Positions 44,985 through 56,139 of a DNA stretch of 64,000 nucleotides are shown here, piece by piece. The DNA is from Woeseiaceae bacterium (GTDB taxonomy: Bacteria; Pseudomonadota; Gammaproteobacteria; Steroidobacterales; Woeseiaceae): NCBI GenBank assembly GCA_024640365.1, contig JAHEFE010000009.1, forward strand, positions 1 to 64,000, given 5' to 3'. A program made the translations under genes and the position numbers. Each line of letters opens with the position of its first letter. Position 1 is the stretch's first letter. The notes below the pieces were generated by a model that searched no databases, was not told the origin of the DNA, and was given only the letters and a program-made list of their open reading frames with translations.

Positions 44985-47807
44985 TTAAGAATCGTCATCC
45001 CGGATCATGATGATCATGCGACGAAATACTCCTGCCGAAGTTGCCGCAGAGTCCGGTGCAAGCTCCAATGTAAATGCCTCGTCCGCCTCAACCTCAGAAT
45101 CTTGCACCAGCGGTATAAGTAATCGTACAAAACGTTGACCGGGCTGAAAACGGATTGTCTTAACAGCCGGTGCAAAATAATCCAGTCCCTCTGTCGCTGT
45201 TACATCTCTAACTGTGTAATCGACCACCAACTCGCTTCCGCCCGCGTTAAAGCGAATAACGTCGACCTGCACGGCATGGTCTTGCTCCTTGACCGAAGCT
45301 TGGCTCACGGCAAAACCAATCGTATCCGGGGCCAAACTAGATTCAAACGACCTTTGATCGTCGTCTTCCAGAATCAGCGTCAGTTTTGCAAAAATCACAT
45401 CCGGAAAATTGGCGTCCTGCAACTCAAGAATAACCTGCCGATCTGCCTCTCTTAATGGATCTGTCCTCATAGTCACTGTCGTTCGACTGATTGACTGTCC
45501 AACCATGAACTCAACACGACCGGCATTAGGAAATTTATACCGTCCAGAATTCCAGGGCGATGCGTTGCCGTCGTATGCAACCTCAACAAATTTTAGCGTC
45601 TGCGGACTTTCGGTATTTGCGCCCCTACTAACTTCGATTATTAATGGCGGATCATTCTCACGCATGGTCATGAACAGCTCGACTTTTGAGGCACCCGATC
45701 TCGGCAACGGAATCGTCACGTTTGCCTGGCGCTCGCCTTCGTAAGTAGGGAACTTGACTACAGCCACCGGTTCAACGTCCGGCTCGACCACTGTCTCCGT
45801 TGTTTCCTGAGCGATAGCCTCGTTCTCGATTGGCGGAATAGGTTCATCAGTCAGCAATCCGTCGCGGTCGATCGACGGAACTTCGCTAGCAACAGTCGCA
45901 ATCATGTCGCCCACGACCACTTCATCGACACTACCGACCTCGCTCGGCACAGCAGATGGAATGATCACCTTGTCGGCACTGTCACCAGCCACCGAGTGGG
46001 TACTTTCATCGGTCGATACTTCCCGAATTGGTACAGACTCTACGGTGATGTCCTGCTCTGGAAAGCTCGACGTCGGCACCAGCTCAGCAGCCACCCCTGG
46101 GTCATCACTGCCTGGGATGCCAGCTGTCACCTTCTCCAAAGCAGCCGTCACATCGTTGCTCATTGTCGTATACCAGTCCGGGTGTTTCCAGGGTTGATAC
46201 TGGAAACTCAGCCCGGCAGCCACCACCAAAAACAAGGTCGCAAATACCATGGACCAGATACCATTGCGAGGCGCCTTTCCAAACGGACCATCCGTAAATA
46301 CTGCCGTTGTCTCGAACTTTGTAGCACCGCCCTCCGACGTCAGCGGCGGGATGCTGCGCGGCTCAATTCTTTGACTGGTCTTGTCAATTCTAGGTTCAGA
46401 CCTTTCCCTGTCTTGTCGCGACGTCAAAGAAGCTGGTTTTGCAGTTATTGGCCTTGACGAGGACGAATCTTCTTGTGGCTTGGGAGTAGGACGGTCCGCA
46501 GTGGGCGCGATTGACTCAATGGGTGGTGGTGCTGGTGTTGGTGTTGGTGTTGGTGTTGGTGTTGGTGCTTGAGCTGGTGCTTGAGCTGGTGCTGACGGTG
46601 ACGGTGACGGTGACGGTGGCGCTGCCACGCCGAGTTCAGTTACTAACTGAGTCGGTGTTGCAATCCTCGTGACCCGCGAAAACGCCAACGAGCGTTTCAG
46701 CGCTTTCCACTGGCCATCTGTCACACTTTGCGGCCGCTGTGGCTCCATCCCCGCTTCAGCCGCTTCCGCCGCATTCCTGGGTCCGAATACGCGATATCCG
46801 GCAATTAACCGATAAAACAAGTAAGCCAGTGAAAATACATCATCAGCCGGCGCGGACTCTTCTCCGGTCAATATTTGCATGCTGGCATAAGTCGGTTTAT
46901 GAATACTCGGTCCGGTGCGACGCTCCGCAGCAACCCGACCAAACTCCTTTTGCCATATCCGAGCACTTCCAAAATCGAATAACTTAGCTTCGCCGGACGG
47001 TGAAATCATGATGTTGGCCGGCCGCAAATCGCCGTGGACTACGCCGCAACGATGTGCATATTCAAGCGCGTCCGCGATTTTCCCGACAATCGCCATTGAC
47101 TCCGCTTGGGGCAATAACTGCCCGCCACGTTCATCGAGAATCGCAGCCAACGTTTTACCTTCCAGCCACTCTGCCACGACAAACATGACGTCGTCTTCGC
47201 GAACAAGATCATACGTACGGCCAATACTCGGGTGACTCAAATATCGACCTTTGGCGACTTCTTGCTGAAGTGCTCTGATGGCCTCTTTGTTTTCGAGTAG
47301 ACGTTTTGCAAGAACTTTGACAGCTACAAATGCGGGATTGCCATCCGCGTTACTAAGCTGCCTATCTGTAGCTTTGTAAACTGTCCACATGTCGTCGCTG
47401 GCAATACGCTGCCGTAACAAATAACGATCCTGTAGAATCGACCCAACTTGCAGCCGCGACTCCGCGGATACCTTGAGATCCGTCAAATCGGCGAGAACGG
47501 TGGTTGCGCCATACAGATCGGCTCCGGTCGATTCAGCTTCAGCAGGAGTCATCGCCTGTTCTGCAACCAATCGATCAAGAGTTGCGCGGACCAGAATTAG
47601 GGAGTGCTCATCGAGATGCCCAGCCTTATGATGGTCATCAATGAGTTTCTGCAACATGCCGCCGCAGGATGGATCGTCGGCAACAATGCGAATCATTGTT
47701 CGCTGGATTCGGTCGAGTACCGCCTCGTCTTTGCTCGTACTACATAATAGGTCGACCAAGACTGCTAATTCGCTACCGCCGTTTTGACTGTTACTCTTGT
47801 TATCCAC
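44985..47807 (-). CDS. Transmembrane Ser/Thr kinase with C-terminal Calx-beta domains
   Basis: 940 residues. A helical N-terminus (1-115) is followed by a Hanks-type kinase (about 125-390): lysine K164 in VAVKVL, HGDLRPAN at 258-265 with D260 and N265, and DFG at 278-280. The glycine loop reads RIASDDMWTVYKA, without its usual glycines. Then comes a Pro/Thr-rich linker (398-430), a low-complexity stretch, a membrane helix at about 516-534, and a region outside the cytoplasm containing two Calx-beta-like domains (about 690-817 and 831-939; the second has ATEGLDYFAP and DSEVEADEAFTLEL). A sensor reading the periplasm is inferred. It starts at GTG with AGGGA upstream. Loss of the glycine loop could affect activity. 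Confidence 0.82.
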   Translation of the reverse strand: MDNKSNSQNGGSELAVLVDLLCSTSKDEAVLDRIQRTMIRIVADDPSCGGMLQKLIDDHHKAGHLDEHSLILVRATLDRLVAEQAMTPAEAESTGADLYGATTVLADLTDLKVSAESRLQVGSILQDRYLLRQRIASDDMWTVYKATDRQLSNADGNPAFVAVKVLAKRLLENKEAIRALQQEVAKGRYLSHPSIGRTYDLVREDDVMFVVAEWLEGKTLAAILDERGGQLLPQAESMAIVGKIADALEYAHRCGVVHGDLRPANIMISPSGEAKLFDFGSARIWQKEFGRVAAERRTGPSIHKPTYASMQILTGEESAPADDVFSLAYLFYRLIAGYRVFGPRNAAEAAEAGMEPQRPQSVTDGQWKALKRSLAFSRVTRIATPTQLVTELGVAAPPSPSPSPSAPAQAPAQAPTPTPTPTPTPAPPPIESIAPTADRPTPKPQEDSSSSRPITAKPASLTSRQDRERSEPRIDKTSQRIEPRSIPPLTSEGGATKFETTAVFTDGPFGKAPRNGIWSMVFATLFLVVAAGLSFQYQPWKHPDWYTTMSNDVTAALEKVTAGIPGSDDPGVAAELVPTSSFPEQDITVESVPIREVSTDESTHSVAGDSADKVIIPSAVPSEVGSVDEVVVGDMIATVASEVPSIDRDGLLTDEPIPPIENEAIAQETTETVVEPDVEPVAVVKFPTYEGERQANVTIPLPRSGASKVELFMTMRENDPPLIIEVSRGANTESPQTLKFVEVAYDGNASPWNSGRYKFPNAGRVEFMVGQSISRTTVTMRTDPLREADRQVILELQDANFPDVIFAKLTLILEDDDQRSFESSLAPDTIGFAVSQASVKEQDHAVQVDVIRFNAGGSELVVDYTVRDVTATEGLDYFAPAVKTIRFQPGQRFVRLLIPLVQDSEVEADEAFTLELAPDSAATSAGVFRRMIIMIRDDDS
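46534..46620. repeat. Hexanucleotide tandem repeats coding the kinase linker
   Basis: On the plus strand five exact GGTGTT units (46534-46563), two 12-base GGTGCTTGAGCT units, then three GGTGAC units (46597-46614). They encode the Pro-Thr and Ala-Gln-Pro linker of the kinase on the minus strand. Being multiples of six, expansion or contraction would keep the frame and alter only linker length. Confidence 0.85.
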
Positions 47808-47913
47808 GTAATCCCTGCAGTTGTAAGTCGAAGAATGCGGACAGGAGTCAGATATTGCCTGCGTACAAGCGTGTATGCCAGTTTTGGAGCGGTGTTTAAT
47901 GCGAAACTGAGGA

Positions 47914-49296
47914 CTAAATCACTTTCCCGGGATTTAACAGGTTTTCCGGGTCCAGCGCCTGCTTGACCGTACGCATAAGCTGCAACTCAATCGGGCTGCG
48001 ATATTTGGCCAGCATTTCTTTCTTGAAGAGCCCAATGCCGTGTTCCGCACTTATACTACCCCCGAACGACGCTACGGAATCGTAAACGATAGATGTTAGC
48101 GAGTCTGCCACGGCCAGAAAGCTGGCCTGGTCCCTCTTCTTCGGCTCACTAATATTAAAATGTAAATTGCCATCGCCAACATGGCCGAAGGCTACAATTC
48201 GAACCTCAGGAAACTCAGACTCAATCGTTGCCACCGTTCTCTCGAGAAACTCGGCAATGCTCCCGATGGGCACGGAAACGTCGTGCTTGAGGCTACGCCC
48301 CTCAAATTTCTGCGCCTCGGAAATTGAATGTCGTATTCGCCACAAATCAGAACGCTCCTGATCGCTTTTTGCGATAACTGCATCACTTATTTGCCCAGCA
48401 TCGAGACAATTCATCAAAGTGGACTCAAGGCCTTCAAGTGAACCAGATGCTTCCAACAAAACATACCAGCGATGGAGTTCGGCGAAAGGTGAACGGCAGC
48501 CAGGAATATGCTGCAGGACAAATCGCATCGCAATCTCCGGAATCAGTTCAAATGCGTACACCTGATCACCCTGTGTATCTCTCAAGCTCGCCAGCAATTC
48601 GACTGCGAATGATGCGTCATCAAAGGCTACTATCGCCGTGTGTAGATTCCTGATGGGTGGATATAGTTTGAGCGCGGCGGCCGTGATAACACCGAGTGTG
48701 CCCTCACTCCCGACAAACAAATGCTTCAAATCATATCCCGCGGTGTCCTTGCGCAGCGTTCGCAATCCGTTCCAGATCGTACCGTCCGCTAGAACGACTT
48801 CCAGACCCAAGACCTGATCCCTCGCCGTCCCGAATTTAAGGACATTGATACCGCCCGCATTGGTCGACAGATTGCCTCCGATCTGACAACTCCCTTCGGC
48901 CGCCAGGCTGAGAGGGAAATACCGACCGGCATCTGCTGCCGTCCGTTGCAGAGTCTCCAGAATGCAGCCAGCCTCGGCTACCATCGAAAAGTCACTGGCC
49001 GAAACCGATCTAATACGATTCATTCTCGACATCGACAGCAGAATTTCGTCACCATCTACCCTTGGGATAGCGCCGCCGCACAGACCAGTATTACCGCCCT
49101 GCACCACTAACGCATTGCCAGCCGCGCGGCACGCTTTGACGACTTCTGAAACCTGTTCGGTTGAAGAGGGAAAAACAAGCAGCGGTGTACTACCGAGATA
49201 CTGGTCGCGCCACTCCCTCAAATGTAATTTGAGTAGGTCCGGATCCGTACTCCAGCCTTTTGGACCAACTATCGATTTCAAAGTATCCAATAACAC
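47914..49296 (-). CDS. FAD-linked oxidase, D-lactate/2-hydroxyglutarate dehydrogenase type
   Basis: 460 residues of the FAD-binding PCMH/GlcD family. The FAD motifs VVQGGNTGLCGGAIP, GGNLSTNAGGINVLKFGTARDQVLGLEVVLADG and LFVGSEGTLGVIT occupy the first half; the C-terminal substrate domain has FGHVGDGNLHFNI and SAEHGIGLFKKEML. It oxidises D-2-hydroxy acids such as D-lactate, D-2-hydroxyglutarate or glycolate. GTG 49296, one base after the previous gene's stop and with GGGGA upstream, is the likely start; the longer frame to 49353 lies inside that gene. Co-transcribed with the dehydratase. Confidence 0.9.
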   Translation of the reverse strand: MLLDTLKSIVGPKGWSTDPDLLKLHLREWRDQYLGSTPLLVFPSSTEQVSEVVKACRAAGNALVVQGGNTGLCGGAIPRVDGDEILLSMSRMNRIRSVSASDFSMVAEAGCILETLQRTAADAGRYFPLSLAAEGSCQIGGNLSTNAGGINVLKFGTARDQVLGLEVVLADGTIWNGLRTLRKDTAGYDLKHLFVGSEGTLGVITAAALKLYPPIRNLHTAIVAFDDASFAVELLASLRDTQGDQVYAFELIPEIAMRFVLQHIPGCRSPFAELHRWYVLLEASGSLEGLESTLMNCLDAGQISDAVIAKSDQERSDLWRIRHSISEAQKFEGRSLKHDVSVPIGSIAEFLERTVATIESEFPEVRIVAFGHVGDGNLHFNISEPKKRDQASFLAVADSLTSIVYDSVASFGGSISAEHGIGLFKKEMLAKYRSPIELQLMRTVKQALDPENLLNPGKVI

Positions 49297-49297
49297 C

Positions 49298-50272
49298 TTA
49301 GTCCCCAAAATCCGCCAGACTCTCAAAAGTCGCCCAGTCAATATTACTGCCACACATTATCAGCACCGGTCGTCTACCTTTCATTTCTTTTACCAAAGGC
49401 CCGAGCAATGCAGCTGTGGATGCCGCACAAGCAGGCTCCACGGCAATGTTCATCTCGCGATATAGAATCCCCATCGCTCGGCGCAATTGGTCATCATCTA
49501 CCCGCACTATCCTGTCCACGTTCGTACGACAGAGCTCGAACGAAACGGGCAACGCGTAAGGCGCCCCAAGGCTATCTGCTATAGTCGCAACCTCGGTTAT
49601 AGACTCCGGCCTGCCACTCGCGAAACTTCTGTACATGGAATCCGCGCCAAACGGCTCAACTCCTATTACCTCACAATGCGGCCTGCGGTGTTTAATTGCT
49701 GCAGAAATTCCTGCACACAAACCACCGCCACCAATGGGAATTATGACCGTATCAAATTCATCGATCTGCTCATCAATTTCAAGACCCGACACAGCCGTTC
49801 CCATGGCACGATCCAAGCCCTCATAGGGATGAACAAAATAGCGTCCTTCTTCGGTTCGAATGCTCTCGGCAAGTTCAAATGCTTCGTGCACGTTATCTGC
49901 CATCAAAACCTCTGCACCCAGTCGCTTACAACACGTGACTCGATAGGGGTTTGCAGAGCGCATCATTACTACTTTGGCGCTCGACCCAAGCTCGCGCGCC
50001 GCAAACGCTGCCGCTATTGCGTGGTTACCGGCGCTAACCGCCGTGATACCAGCTCTCAATTGCTCTGGACTAAGCGCCAGCATGACTGCCAATGCGCCAC
50101 GCAGCTTGAACGTTCCGGTTCCCTGCAGAAACTCCAGTTTGGCGAAGACTTGCTCCGCTGCACTGTACTTTTGCAAGGAGGGACACTGCACCACAGGGGT
50201 TTCCGTGACCCACTTTCCGAGTGATTCTCGGAGTACTTTTACTTGCTCAAAATCAATGGTTATGTGGGACAA
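49298..50272 (-). CDS. Threonine/serine dehydratase-like PLP enzyme
   Basis: About 324 residues of fold-type II PLP enzymes. The Schiff-base lysine K56 is in TFKLRGAL; SAGNHAIAAA and the phosphate loop IPIGGGGLCAGI follow, and MCGSNID is near the end. It lacks the C-terminal ACT regulatory domain of biosynthetic threonine deaminase, so a catabolic threonine/serine dehydratase or serine racemase is likely. Start uncertain: TTG 50272 has GAGG six bases upstream; TTG 50284 is the alternative. It shares an operon with the FAD oxidase. Confidence 0.85.
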   Translation of the reverse strand: MSHITIDFEQVKVLRESLGKWVTETPVVQCPSLQKYSAAEQVFAKLEFLQGTGTFKLRGALAVMLALSPEQLRAGITAVSAGNHAIAAAFAARELGSSAKVVMMRSANPYRVTCCKRLGAEVLMADNVHEAFELAESIRTEEGRYFVHPYEGLDRAMGTAVSGLEIDEQIDEFDTVIIPIGGGGLCAGISAAIKHRRPHCEVIGVEPFGADSMYRSFASGRPESITEVATIADSLGAPYALPVSFELCRTNVDRIVRVDDDQLRRAMGILYREMNIAVEPACAASTAALLGPLVKEMKGRRPVLIMCGSNIDWATFESLADFGD

Positions 50273-50538
50273 TGAATACCTCAACTTGTCTCAAGCCATT
50301 CCCAGCCATGAGGCGGCTCAACAAGAGATCGAATACTGGCTTTCGCTTGCAAAAAGAAACATTATGTAAAGCATACTACGTTGGATACCTGCTATGCCTG
50401 TGCAATTGAAACACAATTTGGATTATTCGCTAAGAATTGCACTTGCACTAAAGCTTCATTATTTTGAGTTCCTCAAATCAGCTTGACTATTAAATCGCAA
50501 GCTGCGGCACATCACTTTAATTTCGGGCTACAAGACAA

Positions 50539-51795
50539 ATGGATAATGACGACTTATCGCAGTCGAGCATTCGGCGCATTGCCAGCTTTTCGCATTACCT
50601 TGACCAGGTGTCAGGACTCGGTGGTGATATGGGTCTGCGGCAGCGCAGCAACCTGATTGACCTGGAACGTCGCCTGAACGAAGTCTGGAGTTTGGGCGCA
50701 AACAGCATTTTGAGTTGGGCCCCACTTGATGAGGGCATCCAGATTCTCGTTGTACCCCACTATGCTTTGGCAGAATACACCGCGCCATCGGATGGAACCG
50801 AGCCAGTCCAAGTGGTCTCGGAACATTTCCTGATCGACCTGATATCGGGCCGCCGCCGCCTGACCCCCGAACAAATGAAAAAGGTCGCTCGACTGCTTAA
50901 AGTGGACCCCATATTTATCAAGTTGCGGCAACCGCTTTCCGGCGATGACAATGAAAGAGACATCATTGAGAAAATGATTCGCCGCTATGGCGTGAATTAC
51001 GTAGCGAGCCGAGCTGTGACCCTCTTCGATATCGTGGGGTTTAGCTTGTTAACGCCTTTCGAACAAATGACACAACTCAACAGCCTGTCGTACTCGCTGA
51101 ACTCCGCACACGCGAAAATGTTGGAACAGGACATTGGCATAAATTTCGCACGCACTTCAACCGGCGACGGCTTCTACATATGGAACCGTGACCAGGGCCT
51201 GGAAGCAAACGTCAATCTTTATCACTTCATGCATTTGGTACTCGCCGATAACGCAATCGCTCGCAGCAAGGCGCTATCCCGGGTAGTACCCCGATTGCGC
51301 GCTTGCTTTCACGTTGGTAGCTGCTACGAGTTCCACCAGGCGGAAGGACTAAATCCTACAGTGCACGATTTCATTGTCGGTGACGTCACTATTGAATTGG
51401 CCCGAATGATTGACGCCGCGTTGCCCGGGCAAATATTTGTCGGAGAATTCATTCCGGATAAATACATGCATGAATCTGCGCACATTGAAACGCAAAGCAA
51501 CCTTGATGCAGTACGTTTCCTGGAGCGCGCACAAGGCAATCTCTCCAAACTTAGCGGTCTCACTCTAGCGTCCGAAAAAGTTACTGCGATCAAGTGCTAC
51601 TTAACTGGTGAGCAACTCGCAAATGGAAATTTCTCAATCAGGAAATTGAACATCAAAGACAAGCACGGGCTAACCCGCACCGTATATAACGCTAAAGTAA
51701 ATATTTATCGTGAACATGGCGATCCAATTCTGCTCGGCATCGAAGACAAAGTGCTGGCAAATTTTGAAGATAATTTTGAGTTCGGGCGTATCTGA
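50539..51795 (+). CDS. Divergent class III nucleotide cyclase-like protein
   Basis: 418 residues. The N-terminal 150 residues are helical and unrecognised. From about 155 a class III cyclase-like domain follows: VTLFDIVGFSLL with the metal-binding Asp D164, INFARTSTGDGFYIW with D210, and GDVTIELARMIDAALPGQIFVGE around 281-303. The substrate-specifying Lys position and the catalytic Asn (now I285) are not conserved, while R289 is. It may be a non-canonical cyclase or a pseudo-cyclase. The C-terminal 110 residues are uncharacterised. No membrane segment is visible, so it appears cytoplasmic. It is monocistronic and divergent from the PLP dehydratase. Confidence 0.65.
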   Translation: MDNDDLSQSSIRRIASFSHYLDQVSGLGGDMGLRQRSNLIDLERRLNEVWSLGANSILSWAPLDEGIQILVVPHYALAEYTAPSDGTEPVQVVSEHFLIDLISGRRRLTPEQMKKVARLLKVDPIFIKLRQPLSGDDNERDIIEKMIRRYGVNYVASRAVTLFDIVGFSLLTPFEQMTQLNSLSYSLNSAHAKMLEQDIGINFARTSTGDGFYIWNRDQGLEANVNLYHFMHLVLADNAIARSKALSRVVPRLRACFHVGSCYEFHQAEGLNPTVHDFIVGDVTIELARMIDAALPGQIFVGEFIPDKYMHESAHIETQSNLDAVRFLERAQGNLSKLSGLTLASEKVTAIKCYLTGEQLANGNFSIRKLNIKDKHGLTRTVYNAKVNIYREHGDPILLGIEDKVLANFEDNFEFGRI

Positions 51796-51861
51796 AACAT
51801 GCGGGAATCTCCGGCAAACTATTCACCAGAGATACAACGTCAGGAATAATCAATCCCAGCG

Positions 51862-51882
51862 CGCCAGCAAGAATTGCTGGCG
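51862..51882. terminator. Hairpin between the cyclase-like gene and tRNA-Pro
   Basis: Perfect 9-bp stem CGCCAGCAA-GAA-TTGCTGGCG. It lies between two convergent transcription units and probably acts as a terminator for one or both, though neither side has a good T-run. Confidence 0.45.
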
Positions 51883-51917
51883 AATAAAACGGGTACTTCA
51901 GAGTTTTGTGTCTGCAA

Positions 51918-51994
<77 letters not shown>

Positions 51995-52032
51995 ACTAAC
52001 AATGCAAGACACACAGAACACTGAGGGCGGCC

Positions 52033-52061
52033 ATCATACCCGCCGGCCCTGCACGTGAAAA
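52033..52061 (-). promoter_or_regulatory. Promoter of tRNA-Pro
   Basis: Minus-strand TTTTCA (52056-52061) and TATGAT (52033-52038) with a 17-bp spacer, followed by a GC-rich discriminator (GGCCGCC), typical of stable RNA promoters under stringent control. Transcription should start about 33 bases before the tRNA. Confidence 0.6.
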
Positions 52062-52070
52062 GAGTTGAAT

Positions 52071-52427
52071 TTAGCGACGCAGTATCTTGAGAACTTGTTC
52101 AAGTTCCACTCGTAACTGCTTGATAATCTGTTGACTTTGACTTACATCAGTCTTCGCATCATCGCCAGTGAGGCGCTGTCTTGCACCGCCTATCGTGAAA
52201 CCCTCATCGTACAAAAGGCTGCGGATCTGGCGAATAATAAGAACGTCCTGACGCTGGTAATAACGGCGATTACCACGTCTTTTTACTGGCTTAAGTTGCG
52301 GAAATTCCTGCTCCCAATACCTGAGTACGTGTGGCTTCACAGCGCACAACTCGCTCACTTCACCAATCGTGAAATAGCGTTTGCCAGGTATTGGCGGTAA
52401 CTCGGCGTTATTCCCCGGTTCCAGCAT
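52071..52427 (-). CDS. MerR-family transcriptional regulator
   Basis: 118 residues. MerR winged helix at about 15-85: [30 protein letters not shown] with RRGNRRYY, the DNA-contact wing. A short coiled coil follows and no effector-binding domain, so this is one of the small MerR proteins found downstream of ihfA in many gammaproteobacteria. Its target is unknown. It overlaps ihfA by 20 bases, so it is translated from the ihfA transcript. Confidence 0.93.
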   Translation of the reverse strand: MLEPGNNAELPPIPGKRYFTIGEVSELCAVKPHVLRYWEQEFPQLKPVKRRGNRRYYQRQDVLIIRQIRSLLYDEGFTIGGARQRLTGDDAKTDVSQSQQIIKQLRVELEQVLKILRR

Positions 52428-52707
52428 AGGCCTCTACTCGGGCTTTTAATTTTTGTCCCGGTCTGAAAGTTACAACACGTCGAGCAGTGATCGGAATTTC
52501 CTCTCCGGTTTTTGGATTTCTACCGGGCCGTTGATTCTTATCACGCAAGTCGAAATTTCCGAAACCGGAAAGTTTGATCTGCTCGCCAACTGCGAGTGAT
52601 GCTCGCAGCTCTTCAAAAAATAAGTCCACCAACTCACGCGCTTCGCGTTTGTTAAGGCCCAGTTCGTTGAACAGGGACTCCGCCATTTCTGCTTTAGTTA
52701 GTGCCAT
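52408..52707 (-). CDS. ihfA: Integration host factor subunit alpha
   Basis: 99 residues. Classic HU/IHF fold: [26 protein letters not shown] start, [43 protein letters not shown] core including the DNA-intercalating Pro in RPGRNP. It heterodimerises with IhfB (encoded near the right end) to bend DNA. Five bases after pheT stop; part of the translation operon. Confidence 0.97.
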   Translation of the reverse strand: MALTKAEMAESLFNELGLNKREARELVDLFFEELRASLAVGEQIKLSGFGNFDLRDKNQRPGRNPKTGEEIPITARRVVTFRPGQKLKARVEAYAGTGE

Positions 52708-52712
52708 TGGTC

Positions 52713-55094
52713 CTATTCTCTTAGCTCAGCTGCGAAATCATTTTTTAACTTTTCTATAGCGATTCGCATTACTGAATCTGCATCTTGATCAGTTAGAGTG
52801 CGTGAAGTTTCCTGTAAAATCAAGCCTAAAGCCACGCTTTTTATCCCTGGTTCTATACCCTTACCTTTGTATAGATCAAAAACCCTGACTTCCTTGATCA
52901 GATCCGGAGCGACGGACGCAACCGCGCTCACCAGATCGCCCGCTGTAACCTGTTCAGCAACCAGGACTGCAATGTCCCGCCGCACTGCTGGATACTTGGA
53001 AATCGGAACAGAAGTAGGCACGTTTGCAGCAAATACCTTCGCCGCGTCTATTTCGAACAGCATGACCGGCATGCCTATTCCCATTTGCTTAGCGTGACGC
53101 GGGTGCAAACGACCGATCAGGCCAACCTCAATCCCGTCCTTTACCACACTAGCTGACTGACCAGGCTGCAAAGCCGGATGAGTCGTTGCGACGAAATCGA
53201 AAGCTGCGCTGACCCCTGCCATTGCCAGCATCGCGCTGAGATCTGATTTTATGTCAAATAGATCCGCGTTAGCCGCTGTCTGCCCCCACTGCTCAGGAGC
53301 CACCGAACCCACTGTAAGACACGCAACCCTCTGCACTTCCTCGTGGGCACCGAGAGCGCCATGAAATGATTTTCCGATTTCAAAAATGCGAACACGATCC
53401 TGTTGCCGGGCGATATTTGATGCCGCTATCGCGACCATGCCCGGCCAAAGAGATGCCCGCATAACGGACATTTCCGAAGAAATCGGATTACTTAATTTGA
53501 GCTGACTCTTAGTGCCTGTAAAGCGCTCGTTCAGACCATCTTCTATAAAGCTGTAGCTGACAACTTCCTGGAACCCTCGTGCCACCAACGCGCCGGCAAC
53601 AACCTCCAGGCTCACCTGTTTCTCACTAACATCCGTCAATGGCATTTGGACTGTTGCAGTCACTTCCGGAATGCGATCGTAGCCGTAAATTCTGGCCACT
53701 TCTTCGACGAAATCTTCTTCAATGGCAAGGTCAAAGCGATGGCTGGGAGGTACAAGCATCCAGCCCTCGGCATCTTGCCCTTCGATAATTACTTCCAGAC
53801 TACGCAGAATTCTTGATACGTCGCTATCATCAATCTCTGCACCTAACAGTTTTGCGAGCCGGGTCTTGCGTAATCGAACAGCCTTCTGCACAGGTAGTAA
53901 CGCACTGTCGACAACGTCCGATGTTGGCCCTGCAACGCCGCCGGCAATGGACACGAGCAATTCGGTTGCCCGTTCAATCGCCCGTGCCTGACCGCATGGG
54001 TCGACCCCACGTTCAAAACGTAGAGAGGCATCGGTGTGCATGCCATAGCTGCGTGCTTTGCCGGCCAGAGCATCGGGCGCAAAAAATGCCGCCTCAAGGA
54101 ATATGTCTCTGGTGCCAGCTGCAACTGCCGTACCTAGCCCGCCCATGATTCCAGCAATACCTATTGGGCCAGAGTCATCAACAATTATCAGAGTGTCGTC
54201 AGACAGATTAATGTCACGATCGTCAAGCAACGTGAGCTTTTCGCCAGCACGTGCAAATCGCGGTCCAATAGTGCCGCTCAGTTTTGAGAAATCGTATGCG
54301 TGCAAGGGCTGCCCGAGCTCAAGCATCACGTAATTAGTGATATCTACAACAGGATAAATAGCGCGCAGACCTGCTCGACGTAAGCGCTCCACCATCCATA
54401 ACGGGGTAGTCGCTGCCGGATCAATGTCGCGAATCACACGACCAACAAATCGTGGACAAGCCGCTGCATCAAACAATTTAATCGGATGAGCGTCCTTTAT
54501 ATCGGCCTGATAAGGGTCAACTGCGGCATTCTTGACGGAGGCCCCTGTAAAAGCGCCCACCTCACGTGCTATCCCGAGCACACTAAAGCAATCCCCTCTG
54601 TTCGGCGTTAGATCAATATCAATGACCGCGTCAGGTAACTGAAAATATGTGGTGAATAACTCACCCACTGGCGCCGACTGATCCAACTCGAGGATGCCGT
54701 CAGATTCTTCGCCAAGACCCAGTTCAACTGCTGAACAAAGCATTCCATTCGAAACCACGCCGCGAATTTTCGAACGGCGCAATTTAATGCCATTAGGCAA
54801 TCTGGCTCCTACTTTTGCCAGTGCCGTCTTCATCCCGGCATAAACATTAGGTGCGCCACAAACAACTTCAAGAACAGTGGCACCACCATCATTAACTTCA
54901 CACAATCTGAGTTTATCGGCGTCTGGATGAGGATTGACCGTCACTATTTCAGCAATAACAACGCCGTCAATGTCCAATCCCTCAGAAGAAACCGCGTCTA
55001 CCTCATGACCGGCCATAGTTAATTGATGCGCCAGTTCCTCGGTACTTATCGACGGATCAGTCCATTCACGAAGCCATGACTCTGCTATTTTCAT
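52713..55094 (-). CDS. pheT: Phenylalanine-tRNA ligase beta subunit
   Basis: 793 residues, close to the 795 of Escherichia coli. [15 protein letters not shown] starts the N-terminal domain; the tRNA-binding OB fold ([19 protein letters not shown]) follows, then the B3/B4 editing domain and the C-terminal anticodon-binding FDX-ACB domain with [17 protein letters not shown] 55094 with GGGG upstream is used; the TTG at 55100 is an alternative. Forms an alpha2-beta2 enzyme with PheS. Confidence 0.96.
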   Translation of the reverse strand: MKIAESWLREWTDPSISTEELAHQLTMAGHEVDAVSSEGLDIDGVVIAEIVTVNPHPDADKLRLCEVNDGGATVLEVVCGAPNVYAGMKTALAKVGARLPNGIKLRRSKIRGVVSNGMLCSAVELGLGEESDGILELDQSAPVGELFTTYFQLPDAVIDIDLTPNRGDCFSVLGIAREVGAFTGASVKNAAVDPYQADIKDAHPIKLFDAAACPRFVGRVIRDIDPAATTPLWMVERLRRAGLRAIYPVVDITNYVMLELGQPLHAYDFSKLSGTIGPRFARAGEKLTLLDDRDINLSDDTLIIVDDSGPIGIAGIMGGLGTAVAAGTRDIFLEAAFFAPDALAGKARSYGMHTDASLRFERGVDPCGQARAIERATELLVSIAGGVAGPTSDVVDSALLPVQKAVRLRKTRLAKLLGAEIDDSDVSRILRSLEVIIEGQDAEGWMLVPPSHRFDLAIEEDFVEEVARIYGYDRIPEVTATVQMPLTDVSEKQVSLEVVAGALVARGFQEVVSYSFIEDGLNERFTGTKSQLKLSNPISSEMSVMRASLWPGMVAIAASNIARQQDRVRIFEIGKSFHGALGAHEEVQRVACLTVGSVAPEQWGQTAANADLFDIKSDLSAMLAMAGVSAAFDFVATTHPALQPGQSASVVKDGIEVGLIGRLHPRHAKQMGIGMPVMLFEIDAAKVFAANVPTSVPISKYPAVRRDIAVLVAEQVTAGDLVSAVASVAPDLIKEVRVFDLYKGKGIEPGIKSVALGLILQETSRTLTDQDADSVMRIAIEKLKNDFAAELRE

Positions 55095-55109
55095 CCCCAA
55101 TTAGCCCTT

Positions 55110-56114
<1,005 letters not shown>

Positions 56115-56139
56115 TTATAGTTACGCAGCAAGTCTGCAG

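Noticed and set aside
46534-46620. Possible CRISPR-like array
   Set aside because: Units are 6 to 12 bases without spacers and lie within a coding frame.
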